Assembly (NCBI GenBank): GCA_038373885.1
Contig: JAWZYV010006213.1
Coordinates: forward strand, 186,001 to 250,000
DNA length: 64,000 bases
Origin: Cheiracanthium punctorium
Taxonomy: Eukaryota > Arthropoda > Arachnida > Araneae > Cheiracanthiidae
Reading direction: 5' to 3'
Part shown: piece after piece, positions 1-13,500 of the stretch
Numbering within the stretch: the stretch's first letter is position 1
Layout: every line of letters begins with the position of its first letter
Program-made: the position numbers and the translations under genes
The notes under the pieces: model-generated
The model's database searches: none
What the model saw: the letters and a program-made list of their open reading frames with translations, nothing else
What the model was told of the DNA's origin: nothing

Positions 1-818
1 AGTGTATAAGCCATTTTCGAAGCATACGCTAGGATACAGAAATAAAACCGATCTGAAAAGACGAAATGCGTACAGAATAGCAGCGCAATCTATTGACGAG
101 CTTTGTAACTTACTTTGAAAAGTGGTGAGAATAAATTCGCTGGCGTGGTTTATGAGGAGTGGTTTGAGGCGTGGTTTGTTTTTCAAAAAAGAATTTTTTT
201 CGAAATTCTTTGTTCTCACCATGCAGTTTTTTACACTATTCATAAATAAGAAGTATGCAAAATTTCAGTTGAATCGAATAATATTTAGATGTCGCGCAGC
301 ATAATAGAATTATATTTAAAATTGCCAAAATAGACAGATGAAGCATAGTTCACAGCGCCATTACCCTAAATAATACTGCATTCAAAAGAATATAATTTCA
401 AATGTTGAACAACTCTGCAACGTAAACAATGTCTGATCAGTTAAAGAAACATTATTATCCTGCTTTTCCTGGCTTTCTTTGAAACTTTGCGTCGTGAGCG
501 CAATCTTACAGCGAGTTGACGTCCATCGTTATCACACCAATACTAGTTTCCACTCCAAGTAAGGCTAATATAAGTGACCGAAAAGTCATATTGGTAGTAG
601 CCGCTATAGTAGAGAGTATGGGTCAGAATGTGGAAAGATTTTGCACTTTATCACTCAAGATGGCAAAGGCAAAATATATGCGCTGAACTAGCCATTAACG
701 TACAAAAAAGTTAGATATTTTCTTATTTGGCTTTCAAATTAAGAATGTGTGCAAATCTTCGCATAACTTCCTTTACATTCCAACGGTGTATATTTATTGC
801 GTTATATATGTATATATA
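1..818. other. AT-rich intergenic or intronic spacer
   Basis: I see no supported gene, RNA or element here. Short open frames are consistent with chance in AT-rich DNA. Confidence 0.5.
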
Positions 819-1071
819 CCGGGTGTGCCAAAAGTTCGTTACAACTTTAAAAATTCATAAAAAAGGAAGAAATGAAGATAAAGACGTGCTGTTTGTACGT
901 AAAGGCTTAACAGGAAGTCGGAGTTTTCTTAGAAACAACAAAAATTTTAGATAAAAAAGTCACCGGTAGAAGGCACTGACATGCGTCAGATTCAGCAGTA
1001 TTATTCAAATTAAACTTGCAATAAAAGACCGTGATACACGGCGATTTCTCATTCGCTTTCAGAATATTATC

Positions 1072-2968
1072 ATGACCCGATCGAGCGTTGTTGGTGACGT
1101 TGTTTTATTTGAACGGAGAGTGAGCAACTATTGCGTTACGGAAATTTCGTACGGCGAAAGGACTGAAGACGAGGAAGGGTACCATATTGTGTACAGGAAT
1201 AGTAAAGCTTGTCCAACGGTTCAGAGACACTAGCTCTTTGGAGCAGTGGTGCGCAAACCGGGGCCGCGATCCCCGGAGGGGTCGCGAGAAAAATGTTGGG
1301 TGGCGCCAAATTCAAAGAGATCCAAATTTATGATAAATCTACAATTATTCATTTCAAAGAACTGAAATAATACAAGAGGAGAATCTGACAATTATTATTT
1401 TACGAGCGCGATATTCGCGATCGCTATCACGGGGCTTCAAAACCACGTTATCATGCTCAGTGATCTGCAAATTGATCGTGCATTATGATCATGCATAGTG
1501 ATCTTCAAAATTATTTTCCATTAAAACAAAACATCAATCTCGATTGGATAAAGAGGATGACTTACGACTTGCGATTTCCAATACAGATCCGAACATAGAA
1601 GCAATCATGAGCTCTTTGCAAGCACATATTTTACATTGACTTTTTACGATGTAAAGTTTTTTAAAGTATTTTTTAAAACATTCATATCCCTATGCATAAA
1701 TAAAGCATTGTTTTATAAAATTATGTGTTGATTCATTAACGGATTTTTATGATGTTACAACTTTTATAACATTTTTATGGTGGTTTATAAGTTTGGTACG
1801 CTATTTTAAAAACGCGCTTTTTCAATCGATGACGTCACGACACTCTTATAAACACCCTGTAAGAGCAACTCCCAGAAAGAATTTCAATGTAACTTCGTTT
1901 TCAATTAAACAAAATGTCTACTGTCTATCCAGGGGTCGCAACAAAATTTTATTCAAGATAGGGGGTCGCGACAAAATTTTACACAAATTAGGGGTCGCAG
2001 ATGAAAATAGTTTAATCGACCACGGGATTTAGAGGATCGACCACGATTGGAAGACCCTCGTTGGCGGAGGACCGAATTACTGAGGTGGAAACCACTATGA
2101 ACGCTTTAGCGGCGGAATCGTCCATGGGTAGTAGCAGTGCTCACAAAGCTGGAAAGATATTGAATGTGCCTGACACATCGATTCAACGTACCCTCCACGG
2201 GATATTGTATCTCTATCCCTGCAAACTACAGTCACTGCAAGAGTTACAACCGGGAGACACAGCTGCGAGGGAAACATTTGTCAAATGGGCCTTAGCAAGA
2301 ATGGAAAGCGACCCTTAGTGGTTATTCAACGTTTTCTGGACGGATGAAGTGCACTTCACACTACACGGGGATGTCAACACCCCAAACACCCGTATATGGG
2401 CGACGTCGAATAACCGTGAATACTCGACGACGCCACTGCAGCCAGCCAAGGTGACAGTCTGGTGTGGCTTCACCTCATCTTTCATTGTCTGACCATTCTT
2501 CGAAGAACCGTGTCCCAGGTTGGGCTGGAAAACGTGCACAGTAACCACTGAACGTTATCTCACTCTTTTGCGTGACGAAGTCGTGCCCGCATTAAATCAA
2601 ACAGGTGTGTTATCTGTAATCACCTTTATGCAGGACTGGCGCTCCGCCACACTTTTCCAATCCCGTCAAAAATTCTTATTGCGTACCTTTGGTGTGGATA
2701 GAGTGGTCACTCGAGGTTGCAAATCGCGTGGCCTGTACGATCACCTGACCTCAACCCGGCTGACTTCTTGTTGTAGGGCTACTTCGAGTCACTTGTGTAT
2801 CGTTCGTCCCCTTCAACATTGGCCAAACTGAAACATTCTGTCTGTCGAGAGGTTTCTACAATTCATTCCGACCTGTTGCATTCAGCTGTAACGGGCGTTG
2901 TGAGTCGCCTTACTTGTGTCGTTGAATGTTTTGGAAATCAAGTTGAACGTTTGTTATTGCCAAAATAG
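1072..2968 (+). pseudogene. decayed DDE transposase (DUF4817/mariner-type)
   Basis: This is the remnant of the transposase that would cut and paste the surrounding element. It starts at ATG 1072 and the reading runs to a TAG at 2966-2968 by moving between frames. Its first part (1072-1243) is separated from the rest by a hAT insertion, and reading resumes near 2035 with a GRPRLEDP-like linker. A long intact stretch at 2061-2318 is followed by a stop. Next come a segment with the first catalytic-type motif WTDE (about 2339-2350), a segment with FMQD (about 2627-2638), and the third motif region SPDLNPADF in another frame at about 2736-2765. An in-frame stop replaces the usual W of the following FLWG motif. 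Frameshifts, stops and the insertion make it a pseudogene. The family call rests on motif order and resemblance to transposases common in arachnid genomes. Confidence 0.85.
1244..2026 (+). mobile_element. internally deleted hAT element nested in a transposase gene
   Basis: The 5' end CAGTGGTGCGCAAACCGGGG is a typical hAT terminus, followed by GGGGTCGCG. Near the 3' end the motif GGGGTCGC(A/G) recurs three times (about 1931-2000). Flanking octamers CTTTGGAG (1236-1243) and ATTTAGAG (2027-2034) match at 6 of 8 positions, consistent with an aged 8-bp target duplication. Between 1536 and 1640 a frame reading KEDDLRLAISNTDPNIE and ending in a stop matches the C-terminal tail of hAT transposases of the FAM200/ZBED5 type. 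Most of the transposase is gone. Confidence 0.75.
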
Positions 2969-3187
2969 ATGAATAAAGCGGACTGTTGTCCTACTCAATG
3001 TGTTTCGGGTCTTAAGCGCTCTCTACCAGTGACTTTTTTAACTAAATTTTTTGTTGTTTCGAAAAAAAAAAAATCCGACTTCCTGTTAAGCCTTTACGTA
3101 CAAACCGCATGTCTTTATCTTCATTTCTTCCTGTTTTATGAATTTTTAAAGTTGTTAAGAACTTTTGGCGCACCAGGTATATATATA

Positions 3188-3480
3188 TCTATATATATAA
3201 AACAAAGTGTAATATGTCAGTCAGTTGGTTCGTTAGTTAGTTAGTTTGTCTGTGTCTCGCCTAGACCCTAGACGGGTGATCCTAGACCTACCAAATTTTG
3301 TATGGAAATTCTCCAGGACGGGTCCCGACATACCTCGAAGCGATTTTTTCGAAATTCGATTTATTTTAGGAGGTATAGATAAAAAAATTATCAGAAATTG
3401 CTAATTTTACTCTCGCCATTTTGCAATTGTAACCCTGCAGTGGAAAGAGGGAGAATTTAGCTGTCTAGGTTGCTATATTT
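3188..3480 (+). mobile_element. Helitron 5'-end fragment
   Basis: It begins TCTATATATATAAAACAAAG, then carries the same 5' region as the copies at 57226 and (inverted) 59494. Shared parts are a GTCTGTGTCTCGC stretch, ACGGGTGATC, CTACCAAATTTTGTA, and a GACGGGTC...CGAAGCGATTTTTTCGA block. It lies 10 bp from the end of the preceding transposon. I find no CTAG-hairpin 3' end in the next kilobase, so it is truncated; the right boundary is approximate. Confidence 0.7.
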
Positions 3481-4174
3481 GGCAAGATTATTAAATGATT
3501 CAGACTCTTGAAGTAAAATTAAAAGAATAACGATTTTTTTAGATTAAATTATTTGTAAGGTTATTTTTTAATTAAAGTATCTTCTGCACGGGAAATCAGA
3601 GTAGGAATGAAATGTTTTATACTCAAAAGAAAAATGGTATTTGGAAATTTTCCGAAACAAAATTTGCAGCTTTTTAATTTGGCGAAAAATAAAATGGCTG
3701 ATGTTCGAGTTTGACGAGATGTGATCCTATCGCCAAGCGCTATTTATCGTCTGCTTCTGCTGCTTGAATTATGAATACACCTGAATGAGTTTTAAACTTT
3801 ATTTCACTTGGAATTGTGCATTTTTCTGCGCAGTTTTTTCCCATCTCTTTGTAATGTGTTACATCCAGAAAAATTATGTTAGAAATATCAATTTTAATTG
3901 TGTTTAATCACACTCGTCAATAATGATATACTTTCCAACTTAATGGAATAAGGAAAGAAAATAGGGAAGACCCATGGATTATAATACGCTTTTAATACAT
4001 ATCACTTTAGTGCGTATTTAAAATTTGAAAGTGTTTCAGATTTTCTTACTTTTTTTCCCTTTCCATTTTTGATAAAGGCCAATATATCCAGAAGCTCTTC
4101 AGAATTAATATAGGTCGAAAATAATTTGTATCTTTTTGTAGGTTTTTATCATTTAACCATCTTATTTTTGTAAC

Positions 4175-4316
4175 CAGGGGTGGCCCGACACGGTAAGCAT
4201 CGTATCGGGGAGCCGGCGTCGAAGGGCCATCATTTCGAGCTCAAAAACTAAGAGCATAAAAGGGAGTGTCTTTTTTGCATTAGCAAGGGGCGCCACTTAC
4301 CCTGGGGCCGCTCCTA
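4175..4316. mobile_element. 142-bp hAT MITE with perfect 8-bp target duplication
   Basis: It starts CAGGGGTGGCCCGACACGG. Its right end reads, in reverse complement, TAGGAGCGGCCCCAGGGTAA, giving imperfect hAT-like TIRs. The octamer TTTGTAAC is present on both sides (4167-4174 and 4317-4324). It is GC-rich against its surroundings and has no coding capacity. Confidence 0.85.
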
Positions 4317-4444
4317 TTTGTAACCATCTTAATTTTAAGTTCCATTCAGAATCTGAGAGATTTCAGTGCCAAGGAAGCCGGTGAGTAGCAGGATTTTCCC
4401 CGAACAAGATTTATGAAAATGGCGAACCAACTGGTCGCCGGAGG

Positions 4445-4487
<43 letters not shown>

Positions 4488-6002
4488 ATTATAGCTGTGT
4501 GTTTGCAATTAATAAATAATACCTGACCCAAAAAGTATATTATTTTTCAATCTTCATTATTGCTACGCATATATTCGTAAAACTAATACAATTAAAATAC
4601 ATCATAAAACAAAAATGAAAATTATGATCGCGGAAAGATATCTCAAAAGAAAGTTTATCGTACATCTCGAATGAATTACTTTTTTTTTAACGTTATCTCA
4701 AGAAACCTACACCTCCATCGCATGCACACGCATTCATTTTTTATCTACCCAGCAGAACAAAACTCATTTCGATAAACCAGCAGAAGCTGCCCCATGAGTA
4801 AAGCGGAGTATGACCAAATTTCCTTAGAAAAGCACTTCTAAAAATTAGTTTCCGAGTCCCCGATCCTTGGTAGAGTGCCTTTTGATGAAGAAAAAGATAG
4901 TTAGGCGGCACCAGTACGGACATTATCTCGTTCAGGGGAGCAAAATCTCTTTACTCCGCTTGTAAATCGAGCAGAAAATATTATGTTTGGATGCGCCATC
5001 ATTGTATTCAATAATCGAACAGGGAAGAGATATATCGATCGGGCAGCGTAGTAGGATGACGGCCAAAGTGGTTTATGTCCTGATTAATAATAATAACAAA
5101 AATAATTAACAAAAGCATGACAGTATTGTCTTGCTGTTATTAAGAGTATCGTCCCGTCTGTTACATTCAATCGATATTTGAACTTTCTGGTGCTCAACCA
5201 GCCAATAAAAGAGATGCATTAAACATTTTATTATGATATTTTAAGTACGCCCACCGTAAAAATAGTTTTGATAAGCTGCAAAAAAAAAAATGTTAATCAT
5301 TGAAAAGATTTAACGCTATTGCAGCCTAATAGATTTATTATAAGAACAAAATATTTAATAAGTAAACAAAATTCTCGACTCAAAAAATATGAATAAAAAC
5401 GGTTCAATAAAATATATTCGTTGGATAAGTAAAATAGTTAGTGATACGATATTACGTAATTCAACGAAATATTTTACTTAATGGACCAGCAACAAAATAC
5501 TGTTCAATCCAACATCAACAAGCAATCAGTGTGATGTATCATTATGATCATAAATTTTTGTTAGAGCCTTTAGAGAAAAAATGTAATACAATATTATTGT
5601 TATTTACAGTTAGAGAAAGTTTTCAGGAACTTAGTTGAAGGCTTCTTACCTGAAATCATGTTCAGGAGCATTTTCATATGTATTAAAATATGCTTCTTCA
5701 TTGACAATGTTGTTTGTTGAATGGTGTAGTCAATTATGGTGTTATCAAGGTGTGGTCTCTTTCTTCTAATTTTGCATAAACAAACGCCGCAACAAACATT
5801 ACATGAGTTTGAGACTTTAACTTATCTTCAGCATTCGCTTGATATATGCCCTTTTATAAAATTTTTGCCTCAATATAACAGAAATTTTTCCTCATGCTTC
5901 ATTTTTTTCACCAAGGAGAAATGAAATTTTTTTTATCATTTTTCGCGCATATTAACTTTTTCTGTCTACATTATTTAAACCTGAGTTAAAGATATGTAGA
6001 TA

Positions 6003-6475
6003 TAAAGATATATCTTCAATTTCTGATAATTGAAGATATCGTTGCTGAGATGATTGTTTTATTAATGTATATTTTTTCATGGGGGATCACATATGTAATA
6101 AGAAAGAAAGGCCTAATTTTAAAAATAAACTGCGAAATGTGAATAAAAATTTAAAAATTAGTTATATACACACGTATTTATTAAAATCTTTGAATGAGAA
6201 TTTATAAACTCCTTTAAAAGTTGGCTTTTAAAAGTAAAATTTCTGATAACTGAAGATATCGTAGCTGAGATGATTGTTTTTCTTAATGTATATTTTTATC
6301 GCAAACATCGCAAATTTTATGATCTCTTTCGTTCACTTCGTTTTTTTTTTTTCATTGATTAATATTACTCAAGCTCGTACTGCATAGATTTTACTGTTTT
6401 ACTTTTTAATGTTCTTCAAAAGTTGAAATATTTCGTACCTGAAATGATTGTTTCTTACAAATGTATTTTGTGTCA
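6003..6475 (+). repeat. three divergent copies of a short direct repeat
   Basis: A block containing GAAGATATCGTTGCTGAGAT followed by GATTGTTTT and AATGTATATTTTT occurs at about 6030-6080, again at about 6245-6300, and more diverged at about 6425-6475. The spacing is roughly 210 then 185 bp. No coding or TE signature accompanies it. Confidence 0.55.
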
Positions 6476-9132
6476 TAGGCGTCATTTAAGTAATAATTTG
6501 TGTGCTTTTTTAAAATTTCGTAAAAGATTTTAGATCTTTTTCATGAAAATGTACGAGACATTGCCAAACATTACGTCTTCTTCAAACACAAACTATTGAT
6601 AAAACTGTACAAGATGATTAAAAAATGTCTAAATCAGTTTTAGATGAACAGAGATAGGAAAATTTTAGTTTGCCATGTTATTTGCATAAGACTATTTTTT
6701 TTCAAATATGAAGATGGAAAGAAAATAAGAGTTAGTTTTAAAATTCTTAACCCGAGATCACTCTTGCCTGTTTCTTATGCATATCATTTTTGTGTTGCTG
6801 AGGTTTGCAAAATCTCCCTCGCGAGTATCTCTGGTTAACAGGATATAGTTTTCGCAATATCTTATATATAACACAAATTTATACAGAATTTAAAATATGT
6901 TCGGTTTTGTGAATTAAATTAATGGGAATTTTGTTCAGTATATTCTTCAGAGAAAAATTAAATTAGCAATTGAAATAAAAGCAGTCAATCCCGTATATCT
7001 TCGAAATCACCTTCTTTTAAACAAAAAATAATTTAATTTAAATAGAAAACGGTAACGCAATATATTTATTTTACTACGGATAACGAAAAATCTTATTTAT
7101 TCTACTTCATACGTAAGATAAAACTAATAAATTAATTTAATCTAATCCAGTGTACTTAAAAATAAAATCCATGATCATAAATCTTTTTCTAATTTATCCG
7201 TATTTTAAAATTCATTTATAATTCAGCAGACGATTTTGGGCTTTTATTTACGCACCTGCTCCTGAATATAAATAAAGATTACCATGAACATAAAACACGA
7301 AGTACAGAGGTTTAGAATTCTTTTAAGTATAAAGAAACTCATTTATTATTTTTACTCACTGCGAAATGAATTAAAAAACACAATATATATGCATGTCTGA
7401 TTTTTTTTTTCTCTCGCAGTCCATTAGTTTTGCATGACATTAAAGTAACCAAAATATCATTTACGCCCCATTGTATTTTATGCTGCATTATCTTGGACTC
7501 AGAGAAATAAAAGAAATGCTAAAGCGTAATTACAGTCTTTTTCATTCATTACCATTGTTAGACTCCGTTAAATGAAGCGTTTAAATTTTTGCCAACTTTA
7601 ATGCGTACTGTCAAATATTGGCTGTTTTAACATGCGCATGCTTTGTGTAGCTTGTTTAATTGATATTTGGATATTACAGACTCTAAGTAGAGGTAAAATC
7701 TTCAAAGTACAGTACTCAATACGCCCGCAAACACGAAAAAATAAATAAGTAAATAAATAAATAATAGGAAAAACTGATTGTCTCGCGCAAACATGATATA
7801 CTGTTTCAATTCTATAAAATTTCCTTGCTATTGTGCATTGTGTGTAATAAAATTTTTCTTCGAAGGATATTTGCATTTAAAAAGCACAAACTAAGTTTTG
7901 AAAGTTTAGCTGCAACTTTCCATTCATATTTAAAATCACAAGACAAAATATTTTACTCTGTGCCTATGAATAAAAGATGAGTTACTGATAACTAAAAATT
8001 GCGGCTTCAATTTTAGAAAGAAAACGTAAACTTTAAGCTATTTCATTGTACTTCCGTAATATTTAATGTATTTTACTATACTTTTATCAAAAGGATCTTT
8101 TTAAGAAGAATGATAGTTATATCATTTTTCATTTGCATATTTCATAATAATTATGGGTTTTTTGCCATATTTTTAAAAAATCATAAACGTGAGCATGAAA
8201 AACATTTTCATTTGTATCAATGCATTTCAAATCCCTCAAGGTATTTTTTTTTTTGCTTAGTTGGGACCGACAAAAATATATTAAGTAAAATTTATTTATT
8301 TATTGAAACAAAATAAAGGATACTTTTAATAGCGAAAAATAATTCTGCTTTACTTTTTGAGCACCTTAATACATAATGCATTAAAATTTATGATTTTAAA
8401 GATTAAATTTATTTGTAAGACTAATGTGTGAATGGGGCTCAGCATTTGGCTTGATACAAATGACAAAAACGCTTAAGTAATTTTTAGAGTAGTATTCATA
8501 TTGTTCAACATACTTAAATAAGTAAAAAAGAAATAAACTACAGAATTTTGCTGTAAATATGTGAGATTACATAAATTTTTATAAGAATTAGAACAGCAAT
8601 TTAGACCAAAAGCGAATCGAATAGCCAAATAGAGGTTTATTTCTTTCTACTCAACAATGCTATTTGAAAAATTGAGGTCTGAAAACCGATACTCTGTTTA
8701 TTATTGTGTAAAGAAATGAAATAACGGAATGCAAGATAGAATAACAGGTAAGTAAATAAAGACAAACTATTAGCCACATTTATCATTTACGATGCATTTT
8801 GGTCTGATATTCTACCATCTTACATGACAGATTGCACCTGATATATTTATAACTGTGCAAGCAGAAAATATCTACATTTGATTAAAAGCCAAAACAAGTT
8901 GTCTACCGCAAATGTAATGGCATCAGTGGTTCACTTCTTAGCAACCATTTAATTTGAAATATTGCAAGTAATTGTAACTAATTGATGATGAGTTACAGTT
9001 GAAAACAGTTGTGTACATTTACGAAAATTTAATATTCAAATTTTTTCTTTTTTATTACGAATTTAATATTTATTAATATACATTTTTAAAAATCTATCGA
9101 GAGACTTTATTTAATGATGTATAAACGAAAGA

Positions 9133-9163
9133 TACAACGAAAATATATTATATTTTCGTTGTA
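9133..9163. repeat. perfect 31-bp palindrome
   Basis: Two 15-nt arms (TACAACGAAAATATA and its reverse complement) are separated by one T. A further partial arm, ATATATTTTCGTTA, occurs at about 9177. Confidence 0.85.
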
Positions 9164-9849
9164 CACACGTATAAAATATATTTTCGTTAAAATATTACAA
9201 TAACTTGCTAATAATTTTTAGGTGTAAGCACAAAAATTAAATTTATACCTCTACAAAACATCCAATTTTTAAATGTAATTTTAGCATAGATTCAACTATT
9301 AATCTGGAGAACATACCTCTAGTCAATTTTATTTATAAGAGAGTAAATGTTTATGAGGAAACATTAACTAGCTTGCATTCATGAACCTTATTTTAAAAAG
9401 TTACTCACATGAAAAACTAATCTGCACAATCTCTCTCATAAAATTAGTGTTACGCCTAAAAGAATATTGTTTATCTTATTTGAACAACAGTTTTAAGATT
9501 TTTTTTATCACAGAATAAATTAAAAAAGCAACTGATGCAATGATAGCAACCATTATTCCGTTTTTTTGCAAAAGATTTACTTAATGAGAATTAAGTGTAG
9601 CATATCGACATGTAACTTTAAGAAATTAGCTGTGCCAGGTGAGTGCAGATTAATCAGGAGAAGCATTCGAGCGGGAGATTTTTCTGGAGTTTGTTAATCA
9701 GTATTTAATACTTGAGTAAGTTTTCAGCGTTTGTTCATCGATAGAACCAATTAGACAAAAAAAAAATGCTTGTACATTTTGTAGAAGTCAAATAAAAACG
9801 CATAGCAAATTACTTAATACACTTTCCAGTTCCTTTTTCTTAAATGGTA

Positions 9850-10566
9850 TAAGCCGGGGTAAATCGGACAGATTTTCAGTTTAATTTGATTTCGCAAAAA
9901 TTTATGGCGATACAATCTCACAACAGTTGCCTTTCTGACCATGGGAACATTTGTCAACAGTCAGAAGATTTACGGTCGTATTCACCTAACACTTGACACG
10001 TGTTTTAAATCAAACTCACGTGTTAAAGTCATCGGTAAGATATCTTACCGATGACTATAACAAGCGTTTCAGGATTAATCCGAGTGTCAAGTGTTTGGTG
10101 AATACGACCGTTAGGCTGTGGGATAAAAATAAAAAATTAATTCACTCAAATTGGCCGGGTCAAGAAATTGATCTTTTACCAGGCGGTACTGGTGGCCCAC
10201 CTTCCCCAAATATGGCGAATCTGGGCAACCAGATTATAAAAACTAATTACATATACCACGAAATTTTCAAAAACTGAAAAAAGGTCGTCTTTTAATGAGC
10301 TTTATGAATATGCAATTTTTTTCTTTGGTAGTACATTGAGTTTTCAGGATAAAGTTTCAATAGGAGAAGTTAAATTTTGAAACAATTGCTTAGAACTTTG
10401 AGAAAACGTAAATTAAAACAATTGCATAACGTTTACCAGGTGTTGTGGAATATATGTGTAAATTCGATGAAGCAGATCATCTTTAATCTAAGAATTGGTT
10501 AAATTTAAAGGAAGGGAGTGGGATGACTGATTTAATTCACTGACCTACTTACCCCACTTCACCTTA
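9850..10566. mobile_element. TIR element of about 0.7 kb with TA target
   Basis: The left end TAAGCCGGGGTAAATCGGAC and the right end, in reverse complement TAAGGTGAAGTGGGGTAAGT, form imperfect TIRs. Each is bordered by TA (9848-9849 and 10567-10568). No transposase is visible. It hosts a smaller palindromic MITE. TA target use suggests a Tc1/mariner/pogo-type parent. Confidence 0.6.
9973..10110. mobile_element. 138-bp palindromic MITE, PIF/Harbinger-like
   Basis: The outer arms CGGTCGTATTCACC...AACACTTGACAC match in inverted orientation with one mismatch over about 27 nt. The inner 17 nt meet exactly at the centre GTCATCGGTAAGAT|ATC. TTA flanks both ends (9970-9972 and 10111-10113), the 3-bp TWA type of duplication known for PIF/Harbinger. 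It is nested in the element at 9850-10566. Confidence 0.8.
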
Positions 10567-10568
10567 TA

Positions 10569-13500
10569 GGTTTGTAAGGCTTTTATGCTCTATTATTTAG
10601 TGACGCGTTTTTTTTTCCTTAGAATAAATAGTAAAATTTTAATAAATGATAAATATTACATTTTGGAATCGAATTTAGATATTCCCTGAGAATATGGAAA
10701 CATGTTTGTGTGAAACTGCTTTTGATTCGCATTATAGCACAGAAAGTGGTGAACACCAGAAAGGAGGTGAGAATTTGTAATTGATAGAATTGATTGAATT
10801 TGTAATTGCAATGACTCACAACAGAAGCCGTTGAGCCATTGCAATGGTGGGTGAGAAAATACTTTAAACATAAAATAAAAATTAAATTTATTTTTAAAAA
10901 ATCTCTTCTAAAAAAAGGAGTTTTAGTAGTGCTCAGGAAACAAGAATACCATAAAATAAAATGTATTTGAAAAAAAATGAGTTACAGGATATTTGAGTTA
11001 AAAAGATAAAAATAATTAGCTAAGATGTAGTTGAAGTTCAATGCTGAGCTGTCGAAAGTTTATATATTAGCAGATGGTGGATTAAAAATGGAAAGTGTAT
11101 TTTCCTACAATTTCAAGACAAAAATATAGAAAAGAAAATGGAAGACAGTTGATTATTATAATCAGTTTATAAACAGTAAACTATGTCGTGAATGTTATAC
11201 AGCATAACTAATTATATCGTGATCTTACAAAACAAGACTCCAGAGTCTTTTATCATATTCTAGACTTCTACTTATTTCAGTTTTAAGTGACTGAAATCAT
11301 TATTAAATTTTGTAAATTTATAATTTTTTTTCACCTTATTTGATCCATGAGAAAGAGTGAAGAATTTTCGTTTCTGTTGAATAATTTTCTTATATCCAGC
11401 ATAAAACATCAATTTCTGAATAGTTTTCAATAGTTTTGTATTAATACATAAAAGTGATTCATGTTATATTTTTCACCCATGTTTAGAATTTTTCAATACA
11501 AAAAATGAAACTTGTACATTGCTTGTTGTTTTACGTAAGCATTGTTCGATTGAAAGAAATGAAAAGCTAGGAGACTGAAGCTCTCAAACATTTGAGAAAA
11601 TGCATGGCCAAATGAAAATATCGCAAGAATGCAGAGAGCTCCCCAGACATCGCAAAAGATTCATCAAAATACCTACAGTTAAGTCTACCTTAATCGAAAT
11701 CACGTTGATATTTATGTTTTGTTGGGATTTCAGCCGAAAATATAGCTAGTTTTTTAATACATACAATAATGAATCAATGCTCAAATATTAATTTTAAATA
11801 TATTTCTACAACAATAATAATCTTAGAAATTTATTTAAAAATTGGCTTTTATTTTAACTCCAACTTATTAATTTATAAGGTATACATTAAAAAAAAGTTC
11901 TCATTTTATTTTTTATATGTCTGCATTCTGTGAAATTTTGATGGTAATTATGTGAAGTAATTTTCACAATGAATTTAATGAAAAATATTCCTATTAATCC
12001 TTTAATTCATAATGAATTCAAACTTTTTATGCATAAAACGTGTCATATTATTTGAAGATTTTATTTTATCTATTTTTAATGACCAATATTTTTCGATTTT
12101 CTAATACTCTTTAAAAAAATTTAGCTTTAGTCTTTAAAAAGTATGGTTTATGGTTAACATTACTTACTGTAAACACTTTAAATTTTTTAAAAATCATAAA
12201 CTATCAAGTAGAAATTCATTTATAATAAAACATGCAAAACATTTCGCTCTTTCATTCTAGTAAAAAATGAATTCATAAATGCATAATCTTTTGCAAACTA
12301 CATTAGTTAAAATAAAAATGCTTAAAATTCGAAAAAAACTACTCTAGCATATTTACTTTAAAATTTAAAATGCTAACTAAATGTATAAAAGAGATTTGAA
12401 AAAGCGAATAATATATAAAAAAGTGAATTACATATTTTTACCGTTTGCTAAAAATCAAGAGTTTAAATGAAAGCAAAACACTGAAATTATTACACCGACA
12501 CAAGAAATCTATATTTATTATTCAAAATATTTATCTTATTTGAATACTAAAATAGTTTATTTGATAGCTGCATTTTTTTCATCTAATGATGATTTTTAAG
12601 CATATCTTAAAGAAATGTTAAAAAGATTATTTGAATCTCGTTCCGCATTGATAAGGAATTATTTGTATTTACATTTAATGAAAGAAAATCCATTTGAGCG
12701 TAGTTCTATGTTCTAACTTTTGATAAAAAACATATTATGTATCTGAATTAAGTTGCAAAAATGAATGTGTAAAGAAAAACAAATGGAAGGATTTATATAT
12801 ATATATATACATTTGTGACAAAAAGATAAAAAATCATACATAATGAAAAATATACTATTGAGATAGAATTACGATTTATTTAATAGCACGTTTCTGAAAA
12901 ATAAAAATACTTGTCATAAAAGTAAACAAAAAGTTTAGTCTAATTTAATAGCTATCTTGTATAGTACCATTAAATTAATAAAAAAGTGCCTCTTTGACAC
13001 TAAAAGCTCTAAATGTAATATAACATCAAAATACCTAAATACCTTCTAAAAATTGACATTGAAAATATGAAAGCGCATAAGATACGAGTATAATTACCCA
13101 TAAGCTATTTTCTACATAATTAAATGTGCAGTGCATAAATTTTGCGGTGCTTATAAGAGTGAAAATGCATGCTTATATAAATGTATAAAATGCGTCCTAT
13201 TGCTAGCTTAGTTCCTAAGAAAGCTGTTGCTTAACATAAACATAAAGATACAACATCTAGTGACAGAACTACATTAAACTTACCACAACTGCTGTGGCCA
13301 GCTGAAAGGAATCGAAATATGACTAATAACATATTGGCCACAATAAACTCTCAATTTATATTTGGAAGAGTTCCAACTACAGCCCAAAAATGTCTAGTAG
13401 AGTGGCTCATTAAACTGATATTAGTAAGAAAGTTTGACACATTGCAGACTGAGGTTTAGTAAAATAAAAATTTACGATACTGTATATAAATTAATAGATG

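Larger units (their letters stand above)
819..3177 (+). mobile_element. mariner/Tc1-superfamily transposon with long TIRs, interrupted by a hAT
   Basis: The left end (CCGGGTGTGCCAAAAGTTCG) is matched in reverse complement at the right end (CCTGGTGCGCCAAAAGTTCT). The inverted repeats run about 157 bp (819-977 and 3021-3177) with only scattered mismatches. TA dinucleotides at 817-818 and 3178-3179 fit a TA target duplication. A broken DDE transposase lies between the arms on the plus strand. The element contains a 783-bp hAT insertion; without it the length would be about 1.57 kb, normal for this group. It is non-functional. Confidence 0.88.
4325..9849. other. long AT-rich spacer with simple repeats
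   Basis: About 5.5 kb with no gene I can support. It contains an (AT)n run at about 4448-4484, A-runs, an AAATAAAT tract at about 7738-7767, a divergent repeat at 6.0-6.5 kb and a perfect palindrome at 9133-9163. Open frames here are short and of low complexity. Confidence 0.5.

Noticed and set aside
4448..4484. Replication origin or regulatory TATA cluster
   Set aside because: Plain (AT)n microsatellite with no accompanying signals.
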